NCBI GenBank assembly: GCA_963539215.1 | Contig: CAUTJT010000002.1 | Coordinates: 124,001-188,000, forward strand | DNA: 64,000 bases | Reading direction: 5' to 3' | Source: CAURNT01 sp963539215 | GTDB taxonomy: Bacteria; Fusobacteriota; Fusobacteriia; Fusobacteriales; Leptotrichiaceae | Part shown: positions 45,250 through 54,443 of the stretch, one piece after another | Position numbering within the stretch: the first letter of the stretch is position 1 | Layout: each line of letters starts with the position of its first letter | The notes under the pieces: generated by a model | What the model was told of the DNA's origin: nothing | What the model saw: only the letters and a program-made list of their open reading frames with translations | Databases searched by the model: none | Program-made: the position numbers and the translations under genes

Positions 45250-46327
45250 ATATTCTATCTCCATTTTCATCAAAGAAATGTAATGCTTCTGTGTCAAATC
45301 CAAAATTATGTTCCTCTCCTGGTTCATATTCATAATGACCTGGCATTGTAATGACTAATGTAGATCCATCACTTAATTTAACATAAAGTGATTTTTCTTT
45401 ACCTAACATTTCTACAACTTCTATAACTGCTTTAAATCTATTTTCATGTTCTTTTCCACTTAAGAATCTTTCAGATCTAATACCTATAGATACTTTTTTA
45501 CCTTCATATTCTTTTAATCTTTCTCTATCTTCTTCATTCGCTTTAATTACTATTTCTTCAGAATTAGATATGAAATGTCCATTTCTAATGTGTCCTTCTA
45601 AAATATTCATAGTTGGTGACCCTATAAACTTAGCAACAAATATATTATTTGGCTTGTTATAGAATTCTTCTGGCTTACCAACTTGTTGTATAACACCTTT
45701 ATCAAGTAAAACTATTCTTGTTGCCATTGTCATAGCTTCTGTCTGATCATGTGTTACATATATAGTTGTCGTATCTAAATCTCTATGTATTCTTACAAGC
45801 TCTATTCTCATATGTTCTCTTAGTTTAGCATCAAGGTTAGATAACGGTTCATCCATTAAGAATACTGCCGGTTTTCTAACTATAGCACGTCCTAGAGCAA
45901 CCCTTTGTCTTTGTCCCCCAGATATATCAGAAGGTTTTGAATATAGATATTTTTCAATTTGTAAAACTTTTGCCGCTTCTAAAACTCTTTCATGTATTAA
46001 TTTTTTATCCATTTTACGCATAGCAAGTGAAAATGCCATATTATCATAAACTGTCATGTGTGGATAAAGTGCATAACTTTGGAAAACCATAGCTATATTT
46101 CTATCTTTAGATGCAACTTTATTCATTACTTTATCTCCAAATAATAATTCTCCTTCAGTTATAGAGTTAAGTCCTGCTATCATTCTTAATAATGTTGATT
46201 TACCACATCCTGATGGTCCAAGTATTACACAGAAATCTTTACTTTCTATTTCTAAGTCTATTCCTCTTATTGTAAAATCTTCTCTACCTTCATATTTTTT
46301 ACCTAAATTTTTTAATTCAACCTTCAT
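45248..46327 (-). CDS. malK: Sugar ABC transporter ATPase (MalK/MsmK type)
   Basis: The ATPase powers uptake of maltose or maltodextrins. Walker A GPSGCGKST is at 37-45, signature SGGQRQRVALGRA and Walker B VFLMDEPLSNLDA follow, and an OB-fold regulatory domain occupies the last 120 residues, as in MalK and UgpC. Length 359. It is nine bases after malG and is the last gene of the malE-F-G-K unit. Members of this group may serve several sugar transporters, so it might also energise the transporter at the right edge. Confidence 0.92.
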   Translation of the reverse strand: MKVELKNLGKKYEGREDFTIRGIDLEIESKDFCVILGPSGCGKSTLLRMIAGLNSITEGELLFGDKVMNKVASKDRNIAMVFQSYALYPHMTVYDNMAFSLAMRKMDKKLIHERVLEAAKVLQIEKYLYSKPSDISGGQRQRVALGRAIVRKPAVFLMDEPLSNLDAKLREHMRIELVRIHRDLDTTTIYVTHDQTEAMTMATRIVLLDKGVIQQVGKPEEFYNKPNNIFVAKFIGSPTMNILEGHIRNGHFISNSEEIVIKANEEDRERLKEYEGKKVSIGIRSERFLSGKEHENRFKAVIEVVEMLGKEKSLYVKLSDGSTLVITMPGHYEYEPGEEHNFGFDTEALHFFDENGDRI

Positions 46328-46335
46328 ACTTTCTC

Positions 46336-47226
46336 CTATCCTTTCACTGATCCACTTGTTAATCCAGAAACTAATTGTTTTTGTAATACTATAAACAGAA
46401 TTACTATAGGTATAGCTGTCAATAATCCTCCTGCTGCAAATACTGGTTCAAGTTTAGTTCTTTCATCAGATATTAAAGAGAATAAACCTGCAGCTAAAGT
46501 ATAATTTTTAGGATTAGTTAACATAATAGCTGGTAGTAAATAATCCATAAATGGTCCTATAAATGACCATAAAGCAATTATGGCTAACATAGGTCTTGCA
46601 ATAGGAAATATTATTAAACTATACACTTGCATATTTGAACAACCTTCCATTCTTGCTGCTTCATCAAGCTCCGTAGATATTGAATCTATATATCCTTTAA
46701 GTATAAAAGTATTACCTGCTACTCCTCCTATAGAATAAATTAATACTAACATCATTTCTCTAGTAAAGAACGGAAAAATCGAAACTATAATTTGATGCAT
46801 AGTATAATAAGCTACTATACCTGCAAAAGCTGGTATTACTTGTATTAACATTATTGCCATTAAAGATACTCTTTTACCTTTAAATCTAAATCTTGAATAT
46901 ACATATCCCGTATAAGATACAATAAGTAATGTTAAAACAGCAGTTGCTATTGCTATAAATATAGTATTTACAACCCATCTTAAGAAATCAGTTTGAGTAA
47001 ACAAAATTTTAAATTGTTTAAATGAGAATGCAAATTCTTTAAAGTCTATTATTATATTTTGTTGTTGATTCCCATTGAAAGAAGAAACAACCATTATTAA
47101 TAAAGGAACTATAATCAATAATGCCCATAAAGATAAAATTGCATAACTTATACCAAGTCCAACTTTACCAGCAAAATTCAATGGCGGTTTATCAGATAAA
47201 TATAAATTGGATTTTTTCTTAGCCAT
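46336..47226 (-). CDS. malG: Maltose-type ABC transporter permease MalG
   Basis: The 296-residue protein has six membrane helices and the cytoplasmic coupling motif EAARMEGCSNMQVYSLIIFPIARP, which docks on the ATPase. The C-terminus LVSGLTSGSVKG is characteristic of MalG. Its ATG overlaps the malF stop by one base. Together with malF it forms the membrane channel. Confidence 0.93.
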   Translation of the reverse strand: MAKKKSNLYLSDKPPLNFAGKVGLGISYAILSLWALLIIVPLLIMVVSSFNGNQQQNIIIDFKEFAFSFKQFKILFTQTDFLRWVVNTIFIAIATAVLTLLIVSYTGYVYSRFRFKGKRVSLMAIMLIQVIPAFAGIVAYYTMHQIIVSIFPFFTREMMLVLIYSIGGVAGNTFILKGYIDSISTELDEAARMEGCSNMQVYSLIIFPIARPMLAIIALWSFIGPFMDYLLPAIMLTNPKNYTLAAGLFSLISDERTKLEPVFAAGGLLTAIPIVILFIVLQKQLVSGLTSGSVKG

Positions 47227-49244
47227 TATTTTTCCTCCTTAAATGCTTGTGAATTCTTGAATCCTATATATGCAAATAATATTAGTCCTAAAGATATAAA
47301 GACTGTTATTGCTGCACCTACAGATTGATATTGTTTTTGTATAGTCAATTTGTAAATATATGAAATTAATAAGTCTGTACTTCCTGCCATATTTCCATAT
47401 TTAGTTGGATCAAATGGCCCTCCACCATTAAATAAATAAATAATAGAGAAATTATTAAAATTAAATGTATATTGACCTATTAATAAAGGAGCTGTTTGGA
47501 ATAAAACTAAAGGTATAGTAATCTTTGATAATTTTTGCCAAACTGTTGCGCCATCTATATCTGCAGCTTCATAAAGATCTGTAGGTATTCCTTGAAGAAC
47601 TCCTGTAGATAATAAGAATACATAAGAACTTCCAAGCCAAGTTTGTAATAATATTAGTGCTACTCTAGTTAATGTTGTACTTTGTTTTATAGCCCAATCT
47701 CCACCAAGTATAGCTTCTAATGTTTTAGTTAATATTCCATTACTTGAACTCATTATACTAAAGAACATTATAGTAATAAATGCAGGTACTGCCCAAGGTA
47801 ATAAATATATAGTTCTATATAAAGTTTTTCCTTTGATTCTTTCATTGTTTGCAAGTAATGCAAGTCCAAATCCTACTGTTATTGCAACTGTAGTCGCAGC
47901 AACTGTCCATATCATAGTCCATAAGAATATTCTCCAGAATGGACCTCCTGCAATTCCTGTTCCTGTAATTAACAGTTGATAATTCTTAAGACCTATCCAT
48001 TTAAACTTAGATTGATTATTTGGATCCATTCCAGCAAATGATAGTAATATAGTCGTAAGTACAGGTAATATTACAACAAATGATAATAAAACATAAGTTA
48101 TTATAGTTACAATGTATGGGAACCCATCTTCTTTTACACTTTCTATTGTTTCAAACTTAGTTCTTGGTCTTATACCCTTATACATATTAATCTGTACATC
48201 TCTAGCATCTTTATAAGAAACTGCTACTATAGCTATTGCAAATAACATTAATATTACAGCAACAAGTCCTTCAACCATGAAAATTATAGATTTATCAAGT
48301 CTTTTACCACCTTGTGCTAATGTTATTATCCCTTTTATACCTTCTCCTCTATAATTACCATAACCTAAAGCATATGGTATTGCTACAAAGTATATGAATA
48401 AAGCACCTATGAAAAATAATATTGCTTTAAAATATTGTTTATTAAAATATTGACCAAGACCAGGTATTATTATTGAAGCAAGAGGTTTTACTTTATCTAT
48501 TTTTTCTACTTCTATAGGTATTTTTCTATCAAAATCAGATATATCTTGATACATTATTTTATATCTTGCTTCAACCTCTACTTTAGATAAATAAGTTAAA
48601 ACTCTAGCACGACTTTTAATAGCTTCACTAGGTATATCTAATTTTAAAACTTCAACTTTATCTTTTAATTCCATTTCTAATTGTTTAACTTGATTAGCAT
48701 AAGCTTTATCTGAAATTAAACCTTCTTTTTTACTTTCTTTAAGTTTTTCCTTACTAGTTTTTAAAATTATTTTTAATTCTTCAACTTTATGGTTAAACTC
48801 ACTTACTTTTATATCATTTATAGATTTATCTAAATTTGATAATTCTTTTAATATTTGTTTCTTTTCGTTTATTGAATCACTATATAGACCAATTATAGAA
48901 GGTAGTCTTTCTTCTTTTAATTTATTTTTTCTATATTCTAATTCGAAGTCATAGCTTATATCTTCTTTGCCTTCATAAAACTCCATTTTTTTAGAAGCTT
49001 CAAACAATTCTAATCTTAAAGCTAATTCCTTCTTATCATATTTACCTTTTAATTCTTGTCTTTCATGGTAAATTTTTGATTTTAATTCTTTTAGAAAAAC
49101 TCTTTCTTCTTCTTGTAACTTTTCAAGTTCAATGATATATGGATGAGTTTTTCTATCTACATTAGCATTATCTGCTAAATCTTTTAAATAAAGATTTTTT
49201 CTTTCATGTGGATTTCCTATACTATCATAAACATATCTATCCAT
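47226..49244 (-). CDS. malF: Maltose-type ABC permease MalF with long N-terminal cytoplasmic coiled coil
   Basis: The C-terminal 300 residues form a MalF-type permease with the coupling motif EAADIDGATVWQKLSKITIPL. Before it are extra membrane helices starting at a PGLGQYFNKQ motif near 262-271 (a short TM2-like hairpin) and, first, about 240 charged residues predicted as coiled coil (repeated EELKxxL-type heptads). Total length is about 672, against 430-515 for usual MalF. I chose ATG 49244, which overlaps the preceding gene by eight bases and has AGGAG upstream; a start at 49262 would add six residues. The frame is continuous, so the extension is real. Its role is unknown. Confidence 0.9.
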   Translation of the reverse strand: MDRYVYDSIGNPHERKNLYLKDLADNANVDRKTHPYIIELEKLQEEERVFLKELKSKIYHERQELKGKYDKKELALRLELFEASKKMEFYEGKEDISYDFELEYRKNKLKEERLPSIIGLYSDSINEKKQILKELSNLDKSINDIKVSEFNHKVEELKIILKTSKEKLKESKKEGLISDKAYANQVKQLEMELKDKVEVLKLDIPSEAIKSRARVLTYLSKVEVEARYKIMYQDISDFDRKIPIEVEKIDKVKPLASIIIPGLGQYFNKQYFKAILFFIGALFIYFVAIPYALGYGNYRGEGIKGIITLAQGGKRLDKSIIFMVEGLVAVILMLFAIAIVAVSYKDARDVQINMYKGIRPRTKFETIESVKEDGFPYIVTIITYVLLSFVVILPVLTTILLSFAGMDPNNQSKFKWIGLKNYQLLITGTGIAGGPFWRIFLWTMIWTVAATTVAITVGFGLALLANNERIKGKTLYRTIYLLPWAVPAFITIMFFSIMSSSNGILTKTLEAILGGDWAIKQSTTLTRVALILLQTWLGSSYVFLLSTGVLQGIPTDLYEAADIDGATVWQKLSKITIPLVLFQTAPLLIGQYTFNFNNFSIIYLFNGGGPFDPTKYGNMAGSTDLLISYIYKLTIQKQYQSVGAAITVFISLGLILFAYIGFKNSQAFKEEK

Positions 49245-49647
49245 CTTTCTCCTCTCTTTCATTCAACAGAATGATATAAATTAAAAGAATTATTTGTAAC
49301 AATAAACTTATAAAATAGAAAACATTAGTATGATAATGAACAAATACTTTAAGTAAAATATTTCCTATAATAAAAAGTGACCAAACTCCTTTATAAAGTA
49401 CACCTATTCTAAATTTTTCATAAAATAAATAGTTATATACAGAAAATATTATAAATAAAACAATACCCGTAAAATAATTTAACATTTCTAATGTGATATA
49501 GTCTTTTTCACTAGCTTTAGTTATCTTTAAAAATTCATTATATAATTCTAAATCCTTAACTAAATAAAAACTAAGCATACTTTCTGATATTATTATTCCT
49601 AAACATATCAGCAAAAAAATATTCAATGTTTTTTTTCTTAATTTCAT
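49237..49647 (-). CDS. Unknown small membrane protein in the mal operon
   Basis: The product of 136 residues has four hydrophobic segments and charged ends, with no family I recognise. I chose ATG 49647, which has AAGGAAAACT before it; the frame also opens from a GTG at 49680, but that codon lies inside the malE terminator hairpin. It overlaps malF by eight bases, so the two are probably translated together, which suggests a role with the transporter. Confidence 0.75.
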   Translation of the reverse strand: MKLRKKTLNIFLLICLGIIISESMLSFYLVKDLELYNEFLKITKASEKDYITLEMLNYFTGIVLFIIFSVYNYLFYEKFRIGVLYKGVWSLFIIGNILLKVFVHYHTNVFYFISLLLQIILLIYIILLNEREEKDG

Positions 49648-49655
49648 AGTTTTCC

Positions 49656-49687
49656 TTAAAAAAAAGTAAGTGCCAAGCACTTACTTT
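49656..49687 (-). terminator. Terminator/attenuator between malE and the rest of the mal operon
   Basis: On the minus strand an 11-base-pair stem (AAAGTAAGTGC/GCACTTACTTT, 3-base loop) is followed by eight T, just after malE. As the downstream genes have no other clear promoter, it likely lowers their transcription relative to the binding protein. Confidence 0.88.
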
Positions 49688-49693
49688 CGTATT

Positions 49694-50992
49694 TTATTGT
49701 AAATTAGTTAATAAAGCATTAAAGCTTGCTTGAACTTCTTTATATGCATCTTGTACAGTAGCTGGTTTCTTAGAATCCCAAGAAATTAATGAATTTTGCC
49801 AAGTATCCCATACTTGTCCCCATTCTTTAAATAATGGTCTTGCAACAGCTTTATCATAACCATCTATAACAGCTAATATAACTTTCTTATCTAATTCAGG
49901 TATATTTAATTTTGCATATTCATCTCTTGAAACATTTGGCATTATTTTACCAGTTGCAGCATATAAATCTCCTGCGAATTTAGGATTTAATAATTCTGCT
50001 ATAACTGCTTGTGAAAGAGCCATTTTATCTGCATCTTCTTCATTTCTAGAGTTGATTACTAAAGCCCATCCACCTTTCCAGTGTTTTAATTCTTTTCCAG
50101 CAAATTTAGCACTAGTTAAAGGTAATACATCAAAGTCTTCTGTTCCACTTATTTCAGTAGCTGCAGCAACTTCCCAAGGTCCTATTATTCTTACTGAACC
50201 TGTGTTTCCACCTTTAAATAATCCATCCATAAATCCGTAAACTGCTTTTGTATCAAACATAGGTAATTTTTCTTTATTTGATTTTTGCCAGTATTCAAAT
50301 ATTCCTTGGAACATTTGTTGTTGTTCTGGAGTTAATTTATCAAAATCATTAGTTAAAGTAGACATAAATTTATCTCCATCTTTTCCTAATAATTCTACAT
50401 CGAATGCATTAGTAACTGCAACACCATACCAAGCATTAAATAATGGTACCATTGCAACTTTTGGATCTAAAGTAGCAAAATCTATGTTATTTAAATCAAC
50501 ATTATTTGCAGCAGCATTTTTAGTATTTACTCCTAAAATTAATGTTTCAATATTGTATGGGAATCCGAAGTAATTACCATCGAATTTTAATTGTCCTCCA
50601 AGACCTTTATCGAAATCACCGAATCCTCCGATTCTTTCTCCTAAAGCTTTAGCATCAAATGAAGCTAATACATCTTTACTTACTAAACCTTCCATTCTAT
50701 CTAAAGGTACAGCAAATACGTCTGCTACGTCAGCATTAGTTGAATCTGTTTTATCAATTATATCAATATGATCAAATGATGGTTTAACCATTAAATTAAC
50801 TTTTGCATCAGGATTTTTTTCATTAACCCTTGCAATAGCTGCTTCATAATATGGTTTCCAAGCTTCTTCAACTTGAACAGTAATTTCTCCTTTTAATCCA
50901 CTTACTGGTTCAGCAGCTTCTTTTTTTGAACCACATGATAAAAGTAAACCGAACATTAAAAATGTTCCAGTAACAAATTTTTTTAAATTCAT
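49694..50992 (-). CDS. malE: Maltose/maltodextrin-binding lipoprotein MalE
   Basis: The solute-binding protein captures the sugar outside the inner membrane. It begins with a lipoprotein signal ending LLLSC (Cys20 would be acylated), followed by an extracellular solute-binding domain family 1 fold with KFDGNYFGFPYNIETL and LKHWKGGWALVINS segments. The length is 432. I chose ATG 50992 with GGTGG six bases before it; a start at 51028 would lie next to the operator and spoil the signal peptide. The promoter and a LacI-type operator are directly upstream. Confidence 0.9.
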   Translation of the reverse strand: MNLKKFVTGTFLMFGLLLSCGSKKEAAEPVSGLKGEITVQVEEAWKPYYEAAIARVNEKNPDAKVNLMVKPSFDHIDIIDKTDSTNADVADVFAVPLDRMEGLVSKDVLASFDAKALGERIGGFGDFDKGLGGQLKFDGNYFGFPYNIETLILGVNTKNAAANNVDLNNIDFATLDPKVAMVPLFNAWYGVAVTNAFDVELLGKDGDKFMSTLTNDFDKLTPEQQQMFQGIFEYWQKSNKEKLPMFDTKAVYGFMDGLFKGGNTGSVRIIGPWEVAAATEISGTEDFDVLPLTSAKFAGKELKHWKGGWALVINSRNEEDADKMALSQAVIAELLNPKFAGDLYAATGKIMPNVSRDEYAKLNIPELDKKVILAVIDGYDKAVARPLFKEWGQVWDTWQNSLISWDSKKPATVQDAYKEVQASFNALLTNLQ

Positions 50993-51023
50993 AACTTTCC
51001 ACCTTCTATAATTATATTTTTTA

Positions 51024-51037
51024 TGCAATCGCTTACA
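51024..51037 (-). promoter_or_regulatory. LacI/CcpA-family operator at malE
   Basis: The sequence TGTAAGCGATTGCA (minus strand) fits the LacI-family consensus TGNAANCGNTTNCA and lies immediately after the predicted malE transcription start. A close relative sits in front of the lacI-type gene at 55456-55469. Confidence 0.75.
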
Positions 51038-51044
51038 ACAATAT

Positions 51045-51072
51045 ATTATACCTTGAATTTTTGTATTGTCAA
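51045..51072 (-). promoter_or_regulatory. malE promoter
   Basis: On the minus strand: TTGACA (51067-51072), 16-base spacer, TATAAT (51045-51050), both perfect consensus boxes. It drives malE and, past the attenuator, the transporter genes. Confidence 0.85.
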
Positions 51073-51159
51073 TACAAATTTTAATTATTTTTTTTATTTT
51101 TTTATTTTGACACTTTGTTCAAAGTATAAACAATCTTAAAAATTATATATATTTAACAT

Positions 51160-52926
51160 TTATTTTCTTTCTAAAATAACACAATTATAATTTGAAACTT
51201 CAAATAAATTATCTATTAATATATTCACATTATTTTTTTTGAAAGAACTAAATACAATTTCATATTCTCCACTTTCTAGTTCAAAACTTATAGCTTCATT
51301 CGAACTATTAACAAGTACAAATATTTTATCATCTAAAGAGTACATTAAACTTATATCATTAAATTGTAATAATTTAAATTTCTTCTCTATTTCTTCAAAA
51401 TTATTTAATTTAAATAAAGGATTTTTCTTTCTGTATTCTATTAATTCAGAAATATATTGAACATTTTCTTTGAAATTTTCAGCTCTATCAAAATCAAATT
51501 TATTTATTTCATCCGATAAATTATATGAATTTTCATGTCCAAATTTTGTTCTAAAGAACTCTTGACCTGCATGTAAGAAAGGTATTCCTTGTGAAGTCAT
51601 CACTAAAGTTGTAGCAATATTTTGCATTTTTATTCTATCAACTAAACTATCTTCAGAATTAGTTATACTAAAATGATCAAATACAGTATTATTATCATGA
51701 GCTTCAACATACTGTATTAATTGATCAGGAGAAATATATCCCCTTAAATTAATACCACCTTTAATAGAGTTTATTAATCTATCATCTGATTTACCACCAT
51801 TTGCAAAACCTTTACCTAATTTTTCGAAAGTAGATCCTCTTAAGGTATCACGTATATCATCACTAAAGAATGAAATTCTTGGCATTTTATAAGCATTTAG
51901 CTGATTTGCTCTTTGTTCTTTATCAAGACTTGTATTTAAGTCCCACCCTTCACCAAGGACTATTATTCCTTTATCAATTTCATCTAATTTTTCTCTTATC
52001 TCATTCATAGTATCAACATCAAGTATACCCATTAAATCAAATCTAAATCCATCAAGTTTAAACTCATTTGCCCAATAAAGTATACTATCTACTATATATT
52101 TTCTTACCATAGGATGATCACTTGCTAGATCATTACCACAAGCACTTCCATTAGAAAATTCTCCATTTTCATAAAATCTAAAAGCTTCCTTTTGCATAGT
52201 TTTCCAAAGGCTATGACTCATAGCATCATACACATGATTATACACTACATCCATTATTACTCTAATACCATTTTCATGTAATACTCTTACCATTTCTTTT
52301 AACTCTCTTATCCTTACATAAGGATCTTTGGCATCTGTAGCAAATGACCCATCAGGTATATTGTAATTAACAGGATCATATCCCCAATTATATCTTAATT
52401 CCGGATTATTTTCATCAACTGATTCATCGGAAAAATCATAAAAAGGCATAATTTGAACATGTGTAATACCTAATTTTTTTAAATAATTTAATTGTTTATC
52501 TTCTATTACTCCTAAAAACTTACCTTTATTTACTGCATTTTGAGTAAAATCTCTAACTGATATTTCATAAATTATTGCATCCAATGGATTTTCAAAACTT
52601 TCCATTCTTTCAAAATTATCAATTTGAGTTTTATCTCTATCTATTATTATTCCACTACCACTATTTACTTCACAAGCTATAGCATATGGATCAATTGTAA
52701 TATATCTTTCATTTTCCGTAAATACTTGATACAGATATCTTTTACCTTCAAAATCTCCAGGTAAAACTTGTTGAAACAATCCTATTTCTTCAATTTTTTC
52801 CATACCATAAATTTTTTGTTCTATTATCAAGTCTACATTTATTGCATTAGGAGCATATATCCTAAATTCTGTATATTCTTTATTGTACTTTACTCCTAAT
52901 TCACCTTTGTGTATCTTATATTTCAT
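51160..52926 (-). CDS. pulA: Cytoplasmic type I pullulanase-like GH13 enzyme
   Basis: The enzyme should cleave alpha-1,6 branches in maltodextrins or glycogen. An N-terminal CBM48-like beta domain is followed by the GH13 barrel: YNWGYDP (pullulanase signature, near 180), DVVYNHV, nucleophile Asp in GFRFDLMG near 297, acid/base Glu in LGEGW near 325, and VEAHDNNTVFD. There is no signal peptide, so it acts on imported dextrins. Length 588 is at the short end of type I pullulanases. Its start overlaps malQ by 11 bases. Confidence 0.9.
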   Translation of the reverse strand: MKYKIHKGELGVKYNKEYTEFRIYAPNAINVDLIIEQKIYGMEKIEEIGLFQQVLPGDFEGKRYLYQVFTENERYITIDPYAIACEVNSGSGIIIDRDKTQIDNFERMESFENPLDAIIYEISVRDFTQNAVNKGKFLGVIEDKQLNYLKKLGITHVQIMPFYDFSDESVDENNPELRYNWGYDPVNYNIPDGSFATDAKDPYVRIRELKEMVRVLHENGIRVIMDVVYNHVYDAMSHSLWKTMQKEAFRFYENGEFSNGSACGNDLASDHPMVRKYIVDSILYWANEFKLDGFRFDLMGILDVDTMNEIREKLDEIDKGIIVLGEGWDLNTSLDKEQRANQLNAYKMPRISFFSDDIRDTLRGSTFEKLGKGFANGGKSDDRLINSIKGGINLRGYISPDQLIQYVEAHDNNTVFDHFSITNSEDSLVDRIKMQNIATTLVMTSQGIPFLHAGQEFFRTKFGHENSYNLSDEINKFDFDRAENFKENVQYISELIEYRKKNPLFKLNNFEEIEKKFKLLQFNDISLMYSLDDKIFVLVNSSNEAISFELESGEYEIVFSSFKKNNVNILIDNLFEVSNYNCVILERK

Positions 52927-54436
52927 CTTTTGTTCCCACCTTATTTAATCTTGAATAAGTCTTAGTTAAATCATAAATTTTTGAACTCAAATCTTTAGTT
53001 AAACTTTCTTCTTTTATACGCCAAGACCAGTTTCCAAGTGTTGAAGGTCTATTCATACGTCCTTCATCTCCAAGTTCTAAAAAGTCTTGAATTTGTGCTA
53101 TAGCCATATTTGCAACTGAACTCCATGCAGCTCTAATAAATCCTAAAACATAATCTTTTTCATCTGTTAAATATAAATATTTTTTAGCAAATTCTACTTC
53201 TTCTTTATTTGCTTTCTCAAACCAAGATTTAACAGTATCACTATCATGAGTTCCTGTATAAACAGCCCAATTTCTTTCAATTTGATGAGGTATAAAATCG
53301 CTTTCATTATTAGGATCAAATGCAAATTGAAGCATTTTCATACCTGGAAATCCAGTTTTTTCTCTAAATTTAACAACTTCCACTGTAGTATACCCTAAAT
53401 CTTCAGCAACTATTTTAATTTTTCCTAATTTTTCTTCTACTTTTTCAAAAAGTGCTTCACCTTCTGCTTTAACCCATTCTCCATTTCTTGCATCAGCATC
53501 ATCTTTAGGTACAGCCCAATATGATTCAAATCCTCTAAAATGATCTATTCTTAAAACATCTACATATTTTAAAGTTTTTTCTATTCTATTTATCCACCAT
53601 TTAAAATCTTCTTCTTTATGTTTTTTCCAATCATATATTGGATTACCCCATTTTTGTCCTCCTGCACTAAATCCATCTGGTGGACAACCTCCAACCTTAT
53701 CTTTTATGAAAAGTTCAGGATTTTTCCAAACCTCCATACTATCTGGAGCAACATATATAGGCATATCACCTATTACCTCTATACCTAAACTATTAACATA
53801 ATTTTTCCAAGATAAATATTGTTCAAAAAATTTAAATTGTAAAAATTTATGATAATTTATTCTATCTTCTAATTCTTTAGTATATTTGTCTATAGCATCT
53901 TTTTCTCTATTCTTTATATCTCTAGGAAAAGATTCAAATGAAACATTACCAAAATGTTCTTTAAGAGCCATAAAAAGTGAATAATCTTCTATCCAATCAG
54001 AATTCTCATTTAAAAATTTTAAATATTTTTCATTAACTTTACTACTCTTTTTAAAATTTTCATATGCAATACCTAAAACTATATTTCTAGTCGTATAAAT
54101 TTTACCAAAATCAACTCTTTCTCTATCAGTACCATAATCTAAGTCTTTAAAATCAGACTCTTTTAAATACCCTTCTTTTTCTAAAATTTTAAAATCTATA
54201 AAATATGGATTACCTGCAAAAGATGAAAATGATTGATATGGTGAGTCACCATAACCTGTAGGCCCTATAGGTAATATTTGCCAATAACATTGACCAGATT
54301 CTTTTAAAAAGTCTGCAAACTTATATGCCTCTTCTCCTAAATTACCTATACCATATTCACTCCATAGAGAAGATATATGCATTATTATTCCACTTTTTCT
54401 TTCTTTGTTTATATCTTTATAATTATATTTATCCAT
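52916..54436 (-). CDS. malQ: 4-alpha-glucanotransferase (second copy, mal cluster)
   Basis: A GH77 amylomaltase of 506 residues, related to the copy at 35694-37157 over its whole length. The catalytic Asp is in LRIDHFRGFESYW near 298, Glu in IVAEDLGYTT near 345, and the third Asp in YTGTHDSDT. It sits seven bases after the lacI-type gene and overlaps pulA, so it is the mal-regulated copy, working with pullulanase to process imported maltodextrins. Confidence 0.95.
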   Translation of the reverse strand: MDKYNYKDINKERKSGIIMHISSLWSEYGIGNLGEEAYKFADFLKESGQCYWQILPIGPTGYGDSPYQSFSSFAGNPYFIDFKILEKEGYLKESDFKDLDYGTDRERVDFGKIYTTRNIVLGIAYENFKKSSKVNEKYLKFLNENSDWIEDYSLFMALKEHFGNVSFESFPRDIKNREKDAIDKYTKELEDRINYHKFLQFKFFEQYLSWKNYVNSLGIEVIGDMPIYVAPDSMEVWKNPELFIKDKVGGCPPDGFSAGGQKWGNPIYDWKKHKEEDFKWWINRIEKTLKYVDVLRIDHFRGFESYWAVPKDDADARNGEWVKAEGEALFEKVEEKLGKIKIVAEDLGYTTVEVVKFREKTGFPGMKMLQFAFDPNNESDFIPHQIERNWAVYTGTHDSDTVKSWFEKANKEEVEFAKKYLYLTDEKDYVLGFIRAAWSSVANMAIAQIQDFLELGDEGRMNRPSTLGNWSWRIKEESLTKDLSSKIYDLTKTYSRLNKVGTKDEI

Positions 54437-54443
54437 GTTACTC

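Noticed and set aside
49648..49680. GTG 49680 as start of the small membrane protein
   Set aside because: It lies inside the malE terminator hairpin, while ATG 49647 has its own ribosome site.
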